Notes: a model not told the origin generated them from the letters alone. A DNA stretch of 64,000 bases from Paenarthrobacter nitroguajacolicus (GCF_007786235.1 NZ_VNFK01000018.1:41346-105345); one strand, 5' to 3'. Numbered from the stretch's first letter, positions 1-8,322 are shown. Numbers and translations: made by a program.

Positions 1-2
1 AC

Positions 3-758
3 CTCTTTGTGGACTGCTTTGCCTCCAGCCACGAAGAACTCATGGATATCGTCACTGGCTCCTTTCCGGGGCTGCCCGGCGTCACGCATCGCGAGGTGGT
101 CTTTGTCACCAGGCTCTACCGCCAAGCTTCGGAATGGCGCAGCGGCACGCTGGAACCTGCGCGGGCACGACTGGTGCTGGCGGAGCCACTGCCTGAGCAG
201 GCGGCTTACTCCCCCGACAACTTGGATGCAGCTTTGCTGGAGGAGCTTGCCAAGGATGGCCGCGCCAGTTGGGCGGAACTGGGAGCTTCTTGCGGCGTCT
301 CACCCCAAACGGCACGGCGCCGGGTGGAGCGGTTCCTCGCCACCGGCTACATCACGCTGCGCTGCGATACCTCCACGTCCGCCCAGCAAGGACTGCGCGA
401 AGTGACCCTGGTTCTCAATGTCCCTGCCCAGTACGTTGACGACGTCGGCCGCTACTTCGCCGCGCTGGGGAACTGCCGGTTGAGTGCACAGGTCCTGGGG
501 GCACAGAACTTGCTGGTCACCCTCTGGGTCCGTGACTACCTGGAAGTTCAGGGGTACGAACGCGAACTGGCCGAGCGGGCACCCGGCAGCTCGGTCATCT
601 CACGGCAAGCAGTGGTCCGGACGTACAAGCGGCTCGGCCATGTCCTTGATGAATCCGGACGCAGCCTGAGGGTGGTGCCGCTGCCGCTGTGGAGGGACGA
701 CACCCCCAAAATTGACTCTGGACGAGGCATCGAATCACCGGCAGGATCAGACGCATGA
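3..758 (+). CDS. Lrp/AsnC family transcriptional regulator, 5'-truncated by the window edge
   Basis: The frame is open to the left edge, and residues before the first GTG (position 9) already read like the end of an AsnC ligand-binding (RAM) domain (ELMDIVTGSFPGLPGV), so that GTG is probably internal. A second module follows: a winged helix-turn-helix around residues 70-120 (LDAALLEELAKDGRASWAEL, then SPQTARRRVERFL) and a second RAM domain to about residue 220. This is the double-module AsnC layout of roughly 330-350 residues, so about 90-100 residues are missing. Such proteins usually sense an amino acid or small acid; the ligand is not evident. The stop overlaps the start of the VOC gene (ATGA), suggesting co-transcription. 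Confidence 0.85.
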   Translation, partial: LFVDCFASSHEELMDIVTGSFPGLPGVTHREVVFVTRLYRQASEWRSGTLEPARARLVLAEPLPEQAAYSPDNLDAALLEELAKDGRASWAELGASCGVSPQTARRRVERFLATGYITLRCDTSTSAQQGLREVTLVLNVPAQYVDDVGRYFAALGNCRLSAQVLGAQNLLVTLWVRDYLEVQGYERELAERAPGSSVISRQAVVRTYKRLGHVLDESGRSLRVVPLPLWRDDTPKIDSGRGIESPAGSDA

Positions 759-1174
759 CTACGTCCATTTTCGTAAACCTGCCCGTCAGCGACCTTGAAG
801 CGTCCAAGGCCTTTTACACAGCGCTTGGTTACACCATCAACCCGAACTTCACCGACGAAACCGCCGCCTGCGTGGTGTTCAGCGACACCATCTACGCCAT
901 GCTCCTGACGCACGCCAAGTTCAGCGAGTTCACCAAGCAGCCCATTGCGGACACCCGGAACTCGACGGCGGCCATCGTTGCCCTTTCGGCCGACAGCCGT
1001 GAAGACGTGGATGCGCTGGCCACCAAGGCGCTTGAGGCCGGCGGCTCGGAGACTTACGACGCCCAGGACCTCGGCTTCATGTACAGCCGGGCGTTCCGTG
1101 ACCTGGATGGCCACCACTGGGAAGTCCTGTGGATGGACGAGGCCGCAGCCCAGGCTGGTCCGCCGGAACACTAG
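755..1174 (+). CDS. VOC (glyoxalase/bleomycin-resistance fold) family protein
   Basis: This 139-residue protein starts inside the stop of the AsnC regulator (ATGA overlap). The N-terminus IFVNLPVSDLEASKAFYTAL is the classic first beta-alpha unit of a vicinal-oxygen-chelate fold, and the C-terminal FRDLDGHHWEVLWMD is the matching last strand, with a Glu where many family members bind metal. Length and layout match the single-domain VOC proteins often annotated as glyoxalase/extradiol dioxygenase-like. The substrate cannot be told from sequence; enzymes, resistance proteins and binding proteins share this fold. Translational coupling to the regulator suggests a shared transcript. Confidence 0.9.
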   Translation: MTTSIFVNLPVSDLEASKAFYTALGYTINPNFTDETAACVVFSDTIYAMLLTHAKFSEFTKQPIADTRNSTAAIVALSADSREDVDALATKALEAGGSETYDAQDLGFMYSRAFRDLDGHHWEVLWMDEAAAQAGPPEH

Positions 1175-1190
1175 CCAAATTCACGTCGTT

Positions 1191-1232
1191 GGCCCGCTAT
1201 TCCGTCGCTGGTTGGCAACGGAATAGCGGGCC
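1191..1232. terminator. Bidirectional hairpin terminator
   Basis: A perfect 15-bp stem (GGCCCGCTATTCCGT at 1191-1205 pairing with 1218-1232) with a 12-nt loop sits between the convergent VOC and DUF1304 genes. Its position after both stop codons suggests transcription termination from both sides. Confidence 0.75.
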
Positions 1233-1242
1233 TTCAACGTTG

Positions 1243-1638
1243 CTAATTATTCAGCGTCACGGCCAGCACGCCGAGCACGACGGCGAGCAGGGGCGTTGCG
1301 CCTTGGATGGTGGCCGCACGGAGGTACTTCTTGCCGCTGGCAGCAAGAACCAGGGCGGCCAGGAGCATGGAACCGCAGCTGCTGAACACCAGGGTCCAAC
1401 CAACCTGGGGCGACCCAGCCCAGACGGCGATGATACCGACCAGCGCACCGATGGCCAGGAACAAGTTGTAGAAGCCCTGGTTGTACGCGAGTGATTTGGT
1501 GGTTTCCGCGTCGGCCTGCGAGGTGATGCTAAAGGTTTTCCAGGTTTTGGGCTTGGTCCACGTAATGGACTCCATGGTGAAGATATAGACGTGCAGCAAT
1601 GCCGCAATCAGGGCAAAAATCAGGGAGGCCAGGATCAT
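1243..1638 (-). CDS. DUF1304 family small integral membrane protein
   Basis: The 131-residue product is hydrophobic with about four membrane segments (residues 1-22, 50-72, 78-98 and 108-128). The segment HVYIFTMESITWTKPKTWKTF followed by an AYNQGFYNLFLAIGA stretch is the signature I associate with DUF1304, a family of unknown function common in bacteria. The start is an ATG with isoleucine-leucine-rich residues directly behind it, so the first helix begins at the N-terminus. The gene stands alone, converging on the VOC gene and separated from the sugar-acid operon by about 50 bp. No role can be assigned. Confidence 0.85.
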   Translation of the reverse strand: MILASLIFALIAALLHVYIFTMESITWTKPKTWKTFSITSQADAETTKSLAYNQGFYNLFLAIGALVGIIAVWAGSPQVGWTLVFSSCGSMLLAALVLAASGKKYLRAATIQGATPLLAVVLGVLAVTLNN

Positions 1639-1688
1639 GGTTTGATCCTAGCCTCCCTGTGTTCCCGGGCTTGGGTGCCGCGCAGGAC

Positions 1689-2564
1689 CTAGGCGGTGAG
1701 CAGCGCCAGGGTTGCGCCTGCGAAGGTACCCGCCGAACTGTTCCACAGGGCCAACAGGCCTTGGAGATTCTCCCCGTCGGCCCGGTGTGCCGCGGTTTCG
1801 GCCTCCAAGGTGGACAGAATTCCCGTGCGCAGCTCAGTGTTGAAGTTCACCTTGCCAACCTGCAGGGAGGGAGCCTTCGCCAACTCGTCGGCAGGGATGC
1901 CGGAAGCGCCGTGGAGTACCAGAGGAACCCCGGTCCGTGCAGCGACATCCTGCAGCACGTCCCAGCGAATGTTGGGCTCGCCCTTGTACTTGCCGTGCAC
2001 GTTGCCCACGGCCACGGCCAGCAACTGCGCACCCGTTCGCTCCACGAATTCGGCCACCTGCGCGGGGTTGGTGAGCCCCGCAACCGAACCGCCGGCGTCG
2101 TGCGCTGCATCTTCGGCACCGAACGCCTTGTCCTCATCGCCCGCAAGGCCGCCCAGCTCCGCTTCAAGCACGACGTCGGCTGCACCTTGGGCGTCCAGCG
2201 CGGCACGGACTTCGCGGACCAAAGCGATGTTGTCCTCGTAGGGCAGCGACGACCCGTCAGCCAAGACCGCATCTGCGCCAGCCGCCACGGAGTCACGGAT
2301 GACGTTCAGATCCGAAGCGTGGTCCAGCTGGACGGAGACCGGGACGCTGGCGGAGTCCGCCAGACCACGGAGGGCTGCAATGAGGCGCAGTCCATTGGGT
2401 GTGGACGCGGTCTTCGGAGCCACCAACAGGATCACGCCGAGCCGGGCTTCCTCCGCCGCCGAAACAACAGCAAGCGCGGTGGTGAAGTCGTAGCAGGTAA
2501 AGGCCGGAACAGCGGAGCGGGAGGATAGGGCTGAGTTGACTAGCTGATCGAGTTTGGCGCGCAT
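1689..2564 (-). CDS. Class II (zinc) ketose-bisphosphate aldolase family protein
   Basis: The protein (about 291 residues from ATG at 2564) has the class II FBA/GatY/KbaY layout: LDHASDLN (catalytic Asp and first zinc His), VLEAELGGLAGDED, VGNVHGKYKG (zinc His), VLHGASGIP and GKVNFNTELR (phosphate and substrate loops). A longer frame exists upstream, but ATG 2564 is chosen because it overlaps the permease stop by one base (TAATG), a typical coupled junction. It is the last gene of the sugar-acid operon, where it probably cleaves the phosphorylated keto-acid made by the dehydrogenase and kinase. In better known threonate pathways this step is done by an unrelated class II adducin-type OtnC, so the exact reaction is inferred. 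Confidence 0.88.
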   Translation of the reverse strand: MRAKLDQLVNSALSSRSAVPAFTCYDFTTALAVVSAAEEARLGVILLVAPKTASTPNGLRLIAALRGLADSASVPVSVQLDHASDLNVIRDSVAAGADAVLADGSSLPYEDNIALVREVRAALDAQGAADVVLEAELGGLAGDEDKAFGAEDAAHDAGGSVAGLTNPAQVAEFVERTGAQLLAVAVGNVHGKYKGEPNIRWDVLQDVAARTGVPLVLHGASGIPADELAKAPSLQVGKVNFNTELRTGILSTLEAETAAHRADGENLQGLLALWNSSAGTFAGATLALLTA

Positions 2565-4030
2565 TAGTGGGCCAGCCCTCCTACCAGGATCCACGCCACG
2601 TAGGTCAGGGCGAAGCCAGCCAGGCCCAGGATGGTGGTGAGGACGGTCCAGGTCCTGAGGCCGTCGGAAACCGTGAGGCCGTAGTAACGGATCACGGTCC
2701 AGAAGCCGGCATCAGTCACGTGGGACAGGCCGAGGGAACCAAAGCCGATGGCGATGACGATCACGGCGATCTGGGCGGGCGTGTAGCCACCTTCCATCAC
2801 GGCAGAGGTCAGCAGGCCGGTGGTTGTCACGATGGCGACGGTCGCCGAACCCTGTGCTGCGCGCAAGGCCAGCGAGATGATGAAGCCGAGCACGATCACC
2901 GGCAGGCCGAGGCTGTCCAAGGTGTGGGAGAGTGCGGCTCCGATGCCGGAGGTGCGGAGGACTTCACCGAACACGCCGCCGGCTGCCACCACCATGAGGA
3001 TGGACGCGATGGGAGGCAGTGCGCCTTCGAAGATTTCCCCGGTTTCCTTCAGGGACCAGTTGCGGCGGACGGCCAGCAGGAAGAAGGAGAGTGCAACGGC
3101 CACGAGAAGGGCGAAGAACGGGTTGCCGATGAACGCGGCCACGCCGTACCAGTAGTTGTCCTTGGCGATGGTCAGAGTGCCGACAGTGCCGAGGAGGATC
3201 TGGACGATCGGAGCGGCGATCAGGAACATAATCAAGCCGGGACGCGGAGGGGCGATGGCACGGGCGCCGGGACCGTCGTGGCCCACGTGGACAAGGGAAT
3301 CGGAACCAAACTCTTCAACCTGCTGCTTCACGCCGGGGAGAAGCTCGTAGTCCTTGCGGTTCATGATGCTGGCAACCCAGTAGGACAGGAAGCCAAGGGG
3401 GATGCAGATGATCAGCGAGATCATCGTGATGAGTCCGATGTCAGCGCCGAAGACGCCGGCGCCTGCCACGATGCCCGGGTGCGGCGGAACTGCAACGTGG
3501 ATGGACAGCATGATGCCGGCCATGGGCAGGCCGAACTTGATCGGGTGGACGTTGGCGATCTTCGCGAAGGCATAGACGATCGGGACCAGGACGATCACGC
3601 CCACCTCGAAGAAGACGGGGATCGCCACGAGGAAGCCGACTGCGGTCAACGCGACGGCAACACGCTTGGCGCCAAGCTTCTCAGTGAAGTGGGTGGCCAG
3701 CGACTGCACACCGCCGGAAACTTCGATCATCCGTCCCAGGATGGCGCCGAGGGCAATCAGCAATGCGACCTTGCCCATGGTGCTGCCGACGCCGTTGGTT
3801 ACCACGGTGAAGATGTCCTTGAGCGGAATCTGGGCCGCAACGCCTACCAGGATGCTGACTGCGAGCAGGGCAACGAATGCCTGGATCTTGAAACGGATGA
3901 TCAGCACCAGCAACAGGGCGATGCCTGCGGCAGCGATGGTCAGCAGAAGGGGTGTTCCCAGCTCCACTGCGGGCTTGATGGCGGGGGCGTCGGCCGCCCG
4001 GACCATCAGCGAGTTCACGAGGGGATTCAT
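2564..4030 (-). CDS. GntP family gluconate/sugar-acid permease
   Basis: This 488-residue protein has about 12-14 hydrophobic segments covering nearly its whole length, and features of the GntP family: the long N-terminal hydrophobic block, GAILGRMIEVSGG, and FFEVGVIVLVPIVYAFA followed by HPGIVAGAG. GntP proteins import gluconate and related aldonates by proton symport at the inner membrane. Between dehydrogenase, kinase and aldolase genes, the likely substrate here is a four-carbon sugar acid such as L-threonate or D-erythronate. The stop overlaps the aldolase start. The upstream gap to the dehydrogenase carries a large hairpin (4097-4161) that may lower permease expression relative to the enzymes. 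Confidence 0.92.
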   Translation of the reverse strand: MNPLVNSLMVRAADAPAIKPAVELGTPLLLTIAAAGIALLLVLIIRFKIQAFVALLAVSILVGVAAQIPLKDIFTVVTNGVGSTMGKVALLIALGAILGRMIEVSGGVQSLATHFTEKLGAKRVAVALTAVGFLVAIPVFFEVGVIVLVPIVYAFAKIANVHPIKFGLPMAGIMLSIHVAVPPHPGIVAGAGVFGADIGLITMISLIICIPLGFLSYWVASIMNRKDYELLPGVKQQVEEFGSDSLVHVGHDGPGARAIAPPRPGLIMFLIAAPIVQILLGTVGTLTIAKDNYWYGVAAFIGNPFFALLVAVALSFFLLAVRRNWSLKETGEIFEGALPPIASILMVVAAGGVFGEVLRTSGIGAALSHTLDSLGLPVIVLGFIISLALRAAQGSATVAIVTTTGLLTSAVMEGGYTPAQIAVIVIAIGFGSLGLSHVTDAGFWTVIRYYGLTVSDGLRTWTVLTTILGLAGFALTYVAWILVGGLAH

Positions 4031-4096
4031 TGGGGGGTGTCTCCTTTGACATACCAGTCTAGGGAAGACCGGCGGAGGTTACTTGTTGGGGGGTGT

Positions 4097-4161
4097 GGAG
4101 TTTTTGTACAGCTAATGCCCTTCAGAGGGGCTCATGAGGGCGTTAGGTGTACAAAAACTCC
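4097..4161. repeat. Long imperfect hairpin inside the sugar-acid operon
   Basis: Arms 4097-4120 and 4138-4161 pair over 24 bp with 2 mismatches (outer part GGAGTTTTTGTACA is perfect), leaving a 17-nt loop. It lies between the dehydrogenase (end 4169) and the permease (start 4030), both on the minus strand. It could be a partial terminator, an mRNA stabiliser or a REP-like element. The rest of the 138-bp gap is the permease leader with a run of G residues. Confidence 0.75.
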
Positions 4162-4168
4162 CGGGAGG

Positions 4169-5071
4169 TTAGGCGGTGCGCTTGGCGGGCGCGACAACCT
4201 TGATGACGGCGGAGTCGTCTGCAGCGGCGAGGCCCTGGGCCTGGCCGAGCAAGTACAGCTGTTCAGCGGCAGCGGCAACGGGTGCGGCGAGGCCGGCGGC
4301 GCGGGTTGCCTTGCCCACGATGCCCATGTCCTTGACGAAGATGTCCAGGCGGCTGAGGACCTCGGCGCCGTCTTCCGTGTAGGCCTCAAGGATGCGCGGG
4401 CCGCGGTTGGAGAGCATGAAGGATCCGGCGGCTCCGGCTTCGAGGGCGGCGAGGGTCTTCGCTTGGTCCAGGCCGAGGGCATCGGCGAGGGCCATGGCCT
4501 CCGCAGCGGCGGCGATGTGCACGCCGCATAGGAGCTGGTTGACGGTCTTGAGTGCCTGACCGTCGCCGGGCTTGTCGCCCACGATGCTCAAGGTGGAGGC
4601 CAGCAGTTCCAGTGCCGGACGTGCCTTTTCGAGGGCCTCGGGCTCGGCGCCCACCACGATCAGCAGGTCACCTTCACCGGCACGCTTGGGGCCGCCGGAC
4701 AGCGGAGCGTCAACCAGAGAAACTCCGTACTCGGCCAGCTTGGCGACCGTTGCCGGGATGGCTTCGGTGCCCACTGTGCTGCCGAGAATTACGACGGCGC
4801 CCGGCTTCAGTACCGGGGCCACGCCGTTCTCGCCGAAGAGGACATCGTTGAGTTGCTCGCCGTTGCGGACCGCCAGGAGCAGGGCGTCGGCGTCCTGGGA
4901 CGCTTCTCGGGCCGAGGCGAAGGTCTTGATGCCTGCTGCGGCGGCGAGTTCCAGACGGGGCTCTGCAATGTCGAAGCCGTGCACGGTCAGCTCGGACGCG
5001 AGCCGGGTTGCCATGGGCAGGCCCATGGCACCAAGGCCCAGGACGGTGACGGTGTAGTTGCTGCTGGTCAT
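4169..5071 (-). CDS. ltnD: NAD(P)-dependent oxidoreductase, L-threonate dehydrogenase / 3-hydroxyisobutyrate dehydrogenase family
   Basis: About 300 residues. The N-terminus carries the Rossmann motif VLGLGAMGLPMA, followed by VDAPLSGGPKRAGEGDL (the substrate-binding DAPxSGG signature of beta-hydroxyacid dehydrogenases) and GDGQALKTVNQLL with the catalytic lysine. The start at 5071 is chosen over ATG 5083 because GGAG lies six bases before it. Together with the OtnK-type kinase next door this matches LtnD, which oxidises L-threonate at C2; the gene symbol is therefore family-level. It lies 25 bp after the kinase gene on the same strand and is presumably co-transcribed from the operator-controlled promoter near 6650. 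Confidence 0.85.
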   Translation of the reverse strand: MTSSNYTVTVLGLGAMGLPMATRLASELTVHGFDIAEPRLELAAAAGIKTFASAREASQDADALLLAVRNGEQLNDVLFGENGVAPVLKPGAVVILGSTVGTEAIPATVAKLAEYGVSLVDAPLSGGPKRAGEGDLLIVVGAEPEALEKARPALELLASTLSIVGDKPGDGQALKTVNQLLCGVHIAAAAEAMALADALGLDQAKTLAALEAGAAGSFMLSNRGPRILEAYTEDGAEVLSRLDIFVKDMGIVGKATRAAGLAAPVAAAAEQLYLLGQAQGLAAADDSAVIKVVAPAKRTA

Positions 5072-5096
5072 GGTGTTCTCCATTGAATTTTGGCTG

Positions 5097-6623
5097 TTAG
5101 AAGGTTGCGCTGAGCTTGCGGGTGACCTGGGTCAGGGATTGGTCGTCGCCCACGTTGCCGGCGAAGACGATGTACGGGATACCCTTTGCGGGACCGTCCA
5201 CCGGCTCCCACAGTGAGACGATGCCCGGGAGCATGGGGCCGCGGACGATCGCGTGGCGGATTTCCAGGCCGTGGGCGGCCACGTCCGAGGATGTGATGCC
5301 GCCCTTGGCGATGACGAAGCGCGGCGGGAAGCTCTTCAGGGTGCGGTTTACAACGGCCACGACGGCGGCGGAGACGGTGCGGGCGATCTTCAGGCTCGCT
5401 GCGGCGTCGTCGGTCTTGATGAGCAGTCGGCTGGTGTGGACGATCACGTCACCGCTGCGGAGGGCGTCCACGACGTCGGACACAACGGTTCCGATGTACG
5501 CGTCGGCTTCTGCTTCGCCCTGGGTTTTGGTTCCGGCAATGAGCTTCTCGACGTCGATTTCGATGGTCCTCGCCGAGCTGTGCTGTGCCGTGAGGTCGTT
5601 GAGCTGCCGGGTGGTGACGCCCACGTGGGAACCCACCACGATCAAGCCGCCGGCTGCGGAGGGAGTGTTGCCTGCAAAGGCCTCTTCGGAGGTCAGCGCG
5701 GTGCGGATCTCCTGGCCGATGCGTCCACGCACGAACGGCGGACCTACGCGGTAGAGGAGCTTCTTGCCCCGGCGTTCCGCTTCTTCGAGGCCAAGGGCCA
5801 GTGCGCGGAAGTCGTTCTCGGTGACAATGTCGGCCACGATCGGCGTGGAGTCGGTGGCGGACTCGAGGGCGTCAGCGATGGCCTTCGCGGAGATGGCGGG
5901 GTCTTGGGCGGAGGCGCCCGCGCGGATGATGTTGAGGTCCAGGACGATCACGTCGCTGGCGGGGAATCGGCCCTGCGACTTTTCCTCCACGTACTTGGCC
6001 ATCTCTGAATTGGCGAAACCGAAGCTCGCGTCCTTGGCGAATTCCGTTTCGGCCACGGGGGTGAGGGTGCCGGCGTCGCCCCGCATGTAGTGCACTCCGC
6101 CAATGGTGACGCGTCCGGCGTCGGGGAAGGCTGGAACGATCACCACGCCGTCGGTGGTTTCGCCGGTTTCAGCAGCCACGGTGGCGGCGATGACGTCCGG
6201 CTCCAGCGGGTAGTGTCCGCGGAGGGTGGAGTCGCTGCGGCTGACGAAACCCAGGCGCAGCCGAGGACCAGCACCGGTGCCGGCTGCTGCCTCAAGGGCG
6301 TTCCGCACGATTTCCTCGTTGCGGGCGGCGGCTTCTGCCGGATCCAAGCTGCGGGTGTTGGTGAGGACGTAGACAGCGGGCTTGGTCTGGTTCTCGCGGA
6401 TATGGGTAAACGCCCACACAAAGTCCGCGACGTCCCAGCGGGTGAGGACAGCAAGATCCGCAACGGACTGCGTGCCGGTGGGGTCGTCGTCGAGGACTAC
6501 CAGGACGCGGGGGGACGTTGCCGACGACGCCGCAACGGCGTCCGCAACCAACTGAGCAGGAATCTGGACTTCCGCCGGGAAAGCGGCCAGTACGTCGGCT
6601 TCAAGGGTCACTGTGCACTCCAT
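5097..6623 (-). CDS. otnK: Four-carbon acid sugar kinase (OtnK/DUF1537 family)
   Basis: The 508-residue protein has the two-domain DUF1537 layout. The N-terminal domain (about 35-270) opens with VLVVLDDDPTGTQS, the DDxTGT signature, and contains LRLGFVSRSDSTLRGHYPLE, the conserved RxDSTxRGH block. The C-terminal nucleotide-binding part contains VVGSHVGVTTRQLNDL and AKGGITSSDVAAHGL. Family members phosphorylate 3-oxo-tetronates or threonate/erythronate using ATP. At 508 residues it is longer than the usual 410-430, mainly through an N-terminal extension of about 35 residues. It is the first gene of the minus-strand operon, and the palindromic operator at 6652-6678 sits just upstream of its ATG. 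Confidence 0.92.
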   Translation of the reverse strand: MECTVTLEADVLAAFPAEVQIPAQLVADAVAASSATSPRVLVVLDDDPTGTQSVADLAVLTRWDVADFVWAFTHIRENQTKPAVYVLTNTRSLDPAEAAARNEEIVRNALEAAAGTGAGPRLRLGFVSRSDSTLRGHYPLEPDVIAATVAAETGETTDGVVIVPAFPDAGRVTIGGVHYMRGDAGTLTPVAETEFAKDASFGFANSEMAKYVEEKSQGRFPASDVIVLDLNIIRAGASAQDPAISAKAIADALESATDSTPIVADIVTENDFRALALGLEEAERRGKKLLYRVGPPFVRGRIGQEIRTALTSEEAFAGNTPSAAGGLIVVGSHVGVTTRQLNDLTAQHSSARTIEIDVEKLIAGTKTQGEAEADAYIGTVVSDVVDALRSGDVIVHTSRLLIKTDDAAASLKIARTVSAAVVAVVNRTLKSFPPRFVIAKGGITSSDVAAHGLEIRHAIVRGPMLPGIVSLWEPVDGPAKGIPYIVFAGNVGDDQSLTQVTRKLSATF

Positions 6624-6651
6624 CGTGGGAAATCTCTGTTGCGGTTAAGTG

Positions 6652-6678
6652 AATGTAAGATGTCAGACATCTAACATT
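6652..6678. promoter_or_regulatory. FadR-type operator upstream of the sugar-acid operon
   Basis: A 27-bp palindrome: the core AGATGTC-A-GACATCT (6658-6672) is perfect, and extension to AATGT/ACATT on each side keeps 12 of 13 arm positions paired. It lies 29 bp upstream of the kinase start, in the gap between it and the divergent hydrolase gene. Size and symmetry suit a GntR/FadR dimer. A partial copy lies before the regulator gene itself (7541-7554). Confidence 0.8.
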
Positions 6679-6742
6679 TGAATGCTAGTGTGACACACGG
6701 CTCTTCACCGCGCAAGGTGCCCCGGATCACTAGGCTGGGGGC

Positions 6743-7543
6743 ATGGCTGACAGCGCGGTTCCGCTTCCGTTTGTGGACGTTCGAACGCCCACGCTTGTTA
6801 CGGACGCTGTACCAGCGGTGCTGATCCACGGCTGGGCATCGGGTTCCGCTTATTGGGAACCGTTAGTGGAGAAGCTGCTCGACGGCGGCCGGACAGTGTG
6901 GATAGTCGACCTTCCGGGCTATCACCCAAGGCAGGAGCTGCCGCTGGATTTCGAATGGACGCTGGACACCGCGGCCGCTTCGGTAGCTGCAGCCCTGGAC
7001 GCCCGAGGTGGCGGTCCCGTGCATTTGGTGGGACATTCCATGGGCGGCAGCGTCTCGCTGACCCTGGCCGCAGCCCGCCCGGAGCTTGTGGCCACGGTGA
7101 CGCTGGTGGGAATGGTTCCGGCTCCTCAAAATGAGGGCTTCAAGAACCTCCTCGTGTCGCAGCTGGAACAAGGGTTCTTCGACGCCGGCACCAAGGCCAA
7201 ACTCATGGGCGCCTGGTACGGGACCTTGCCGGACGAAGATATGGAGTTGCTCAGCAAGGGTTTCGACGCGCCCTTCCCGGTGCTGTCCGCCAGCGCATTG
7301 GCGGCCATGACCGGCGTCGAACCTTCAGTGCCCGGGCGCGTTCACGCGCCGCTGCTGGTCATCGCCGGAACCGGCGACCGCGTGCGACCCATCGAGCAAA
7401 TGGCCGCGTTCGTGGAAGCCAGCCCGAATCGGCAGCTCAAGGCCATTCCCGGGGCGGGCCACAGCGTCCACTGGGAGCAGCCGCAGGAATGCGCCGAGGC
7501 GTTGCATAAGTTTTGGAGAACGAGCTGGCCACCGCCAGCGTAA
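6743..7543 (+). CDS. Alpha/beta hydrolase (BioH-like carboxylesterase type)
   Basis: The 266-residue protein has the oxyanion region LIHGWASGSAYWEPL, the nucleophile elbow VGHSMGGSVS, an acid residue in VIAGTGDRVRP and the catalytic His in GAGHSVHWEQ: a full Ser-Asp-His triad. A cap domain lies between about residues 125 and 190. These features match BioH-like and aromatic-ester hydrolases but do not fix the substrate. It is divergent from the kinase gene and shares the 119-bp intergenic region with the operator palindrome, so it may be regulated together with the sugar-acid genes, perhaps by opening a lactone or ester of the substrate. That link is an inference. Confidence 0.85.
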   Translation: MADSAVPLPFVDVRTPTLVTDAVPAVLIHGWASGSAYWEPLVEKLLDGGRTVWIVDLPGYHPRQELPLDFEWTLDTAAASVAAALDARGGGPVHLVGHSMGGSVSLTLAAARPELVATVTLVGMVPAPQNEGFKNLLVSQLEQGFFDAGTKAKLMGAWYGTLPDEDMELLSKGFDAPFPVLSASALAAMTGVEPSVPGRVHAPLLVIAGTGDRVRPIEQMAAFVEASPNRQLKAIPGAGHSVHWEQPQECAEALHKFWRTSWPPPA

Positions 7544-7554
7544 GATGTCTGACA
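7541..7554. promoter_or_regulatory. Second, partial operator upstream of the FadR-type regulator
   Basis: TAAGATGTC-T-GACA repeats the left arm of the operator at 6652-6678 exactly for nine bases and the first four of the right arm. It lies about 67 bp before the regulator start, overlapping the end of the hydrolase gene. It fits a weaker autoregulatory site. Confidence 0.6.
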
Positions 7555-7620
7555 ACCATCCGGTCCCGGGGGAAAATCCAAGGGCCGCCGGGCGGTCTGA
7601 AGTACAGGGAATGGGGATAT

Positions 7621-8322
7621 ATGGCACGCAAGTCGCTGGTCGGCGTCGTAGCTGATGAGTTGCTGGACAGGATCGTGGCGGGCGAGTTTCCGCCCGGAAC
7701 GGTGGTCCCGGGCGAGCTTGAGCTCAGCGCCAAGCATGAGGTGAGCCGCATGACCGTGCGTGAAGCCATGAAGACCCTGGAAGCTCAGCGGATCCTCAGC
7801 GTGGAGCGAGGCCGCGGAACATTCGTTAACCCCCTGAATCAGTGGGCTTCACTGGAAGCAGTCTTGCGCGCTGCCTCGGAGGGTACCAAAGACGCAGCCG
7901 CAGCCATACAGTTGATCGAGCTGCGGCGGATGCTCGAGACGGGAGCCTGCGAACTGGCCGCCGAACGCATCTCCGACGCTGAGCTCACGGCACTCAAAGA
8001 GCACGTGGAAAAGATGCAGTCCGCGCACGAAGTCAATGACCTTGCCGGGTTCGTGGAAGCCGACCTGGCCTTCCACGACGTGATCCTCCACGCTTCCGGC
8101 AATGTGTTTGTGGCCGTGCTGTTCGAGCCACTGCACCGCGTCCTGGAGGCCCGACGCACGGAGACCTCCGCTTTCCCGGAAATCCAGGAACATGCCATCG
8201 GCCATCACCGGAAGATCGCCGCGGCCCTGGAATCCCGCAATCCCAATGAAGCCCGGCTCGCGATGGACGCCCACATGCAGCAGACCCTGGACGACCTGAA
8301 GACGTACGTGTTGGAGGCGTAG
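7621..8322 (+). CDS. GntR family regulator, FadR subfamily
   Basis: From ATG 7621 the product is 233 residues. The open frame continues 108 bp upstream, but those residues do not belong to the fold, and the operator-like site lies there. Residues 5-70 form the winged helix-turn-helix (GEFPPGTVVPGELELSAKHE, then SRMTVREAMKTLEAQRIL and GRGTFV). Residues 90-215 form an all-helical FCD domain with the metal-binding pattern around EADLAFHDVILHASGN and later His residues (HAIGHH, MDAHMQQ). FadR/FCD proteins bind a small acid and leave the DNA. Its position and the matching operator pair make it the likely repressor of the sugar-acid operon. Confidence 0.9.
   Translation: MARKSLVGVVADELLDRIVAGEFPPGTVVPGELELSAKHEVSRMTVREAMKTLEAQRILSVERGRGTFVNPLNQWASLEAVLRAASEGTKDAAAAIQLIELRRMLETGACELAAERISDAELTALKEHVEKMQSAHEVNDLAGFVEADLAFHDVILHASGNVFVAVLFEPLHRVLEARRTETSAFPEIQEHAIGHHRKIAAALESRNPNEARLAMDAHMQQTLDDLKTYVLEA

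Noticed and set aside
2567..4531. 654-residue open frame on the plus strand
   Set aside because: It is the antisense shadow of the GntP permease and dehydrogenase; the translation is rich in His, Asp, Gly and Gln with no domain, while the minus-strand frames are clear families.
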